Shown piece after piece: positions 63,992 to 64,000 of a DNA stretch of 64,000 nt. Source of the DNA: Eubacteriales bacterium (lineage in GTDB: Bacteria; Bacillota; Clostridia; Christensenellales; CAG-138). The notes beneath the pieces were generated by a model that had not been told where the DNA came from, made no database searches, and saw nothing but the letters and a program-made list of their open reading frames with translations. The stretch lies in contig JAQUTY010000001.1 of the NCBI GenBank assembly GCA_028694155.1, forward strand, positions 248,001-312,000, read 5' to 3'. How positions within the stretch are numbered: the stretch's first letter is position 1; each line of letters starts with the position of its first letter. The position numbers and the translations under genes are program-made.

Positions 63992-64000
63992 TAGCAGTAC

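Noticed and set aside
63991..64000. 3' end of rplD at the right edge
   Set aside because: A TAA overlapping the rplW start is consistent with it, but only about three codons are visible.

Overview
The window looks like a chromosomal segment of an anaerobic, Gram-positive Clostridia-type Bacillota, probably an uncultured gut or sediment lineage. The evidence is a single-chain pyruvate:ferredoxin oxidoreductase, a PerR-rubrerythrin pair, lipoprotein signal peptides, a SpoIID-domain protein, IreB-RuvX-DUF1292 gene order, a KOW-domain gene between map and infA, an LRR protein with a dockerin, and TIGR04086 near yajC. No rRNA, tRNA, phage or CRISPR locus was seen. Genus and species cannot be given.

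Layout. (1) 1-10.3 kb is a divergently arranged catabolic locus. On the minus strand a GntR/HutC regulator is followed by an ABC permease, two SDR dehydrogenases, a BMP-type nucleoside-binding lipoprotein, an RbsA/YufO-type double ATPase and a second permease. On the plus strand a PfkB kinase, a SIS-domain isomerase-like protein and a BtpA/SgcQ-family TIM-barrel protein are coupled by ATGA overlaps. Together these look like import plus phosphorylating breakdown of an unidentified nucleoside- or sugar-like compound. (2) 10.4-17.8 kb holds an AAA/DUF4143 ATPase, a 33-bp tandem repeat, an operon of FMN-reductase, two methyltransferases, DUF1284 and an esterase, a SpoIID-domain gene, and the perR-rbr oxidative stress operon with a PerR box. 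(3) 17.8-23.5 kb holds a P-type ATPase, and a TetR regulator divergent from an MMPL exporter. (4) 23.5-29.9 kb is the conserved pyrH-frr-(small gene)-uppS-cdsA-dxr-rseP-ispG operon for RNA, translation, envelope and isoprenoid functions. (5) 29.9-36.7 kb holds TIGR04086, a MITE-like element, yajC, nifJ, tsf and rpsB. (6) 36.8-41.7 kb holds a secreted LRR-dockerin protein, ireB-ruvX-DUF1292, an orphan substrate-binding lipoprotein and a polysaccharide deacetylase lipoprotein.

(7) 41.7-44.5 kb is a nucleoside salvage operon with two nucleoside phosphorylases and an MTA/SAH-type deaminase. (8) 44.6-50.0 kb is a secreted/envelope region: a CAT-fold acyltransferase gene whose promoter predicts a leaderless transcript, two tandem paralogous membrane-anchored proteins of unknown function, an M15 peptidase lipoprotein, a fibro-slime domain protein and a translationally coupled 57-residue peptide. 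(9) 50.2-64 kb is the S10-spc-alpha ribosomal superoperon, read right to left from rplW to rplQ and including secY, adk, map, infA and rpoA. rplD should lie just outside the right edge.

The best candidates for undescribed biology are the transporter/SDR/kinase/SIS/BtpA catabolic locus, the tandem paralogue pair with its acyltransferase and M15 partner, and the fibro-slime protein with its coupled small peptide. Other points of note are two genes with predicted leaderless promoters and a MITE-like element built from nested hairpins. All promoter, operator and function calls come from reading the sequence by eye, with no database search.
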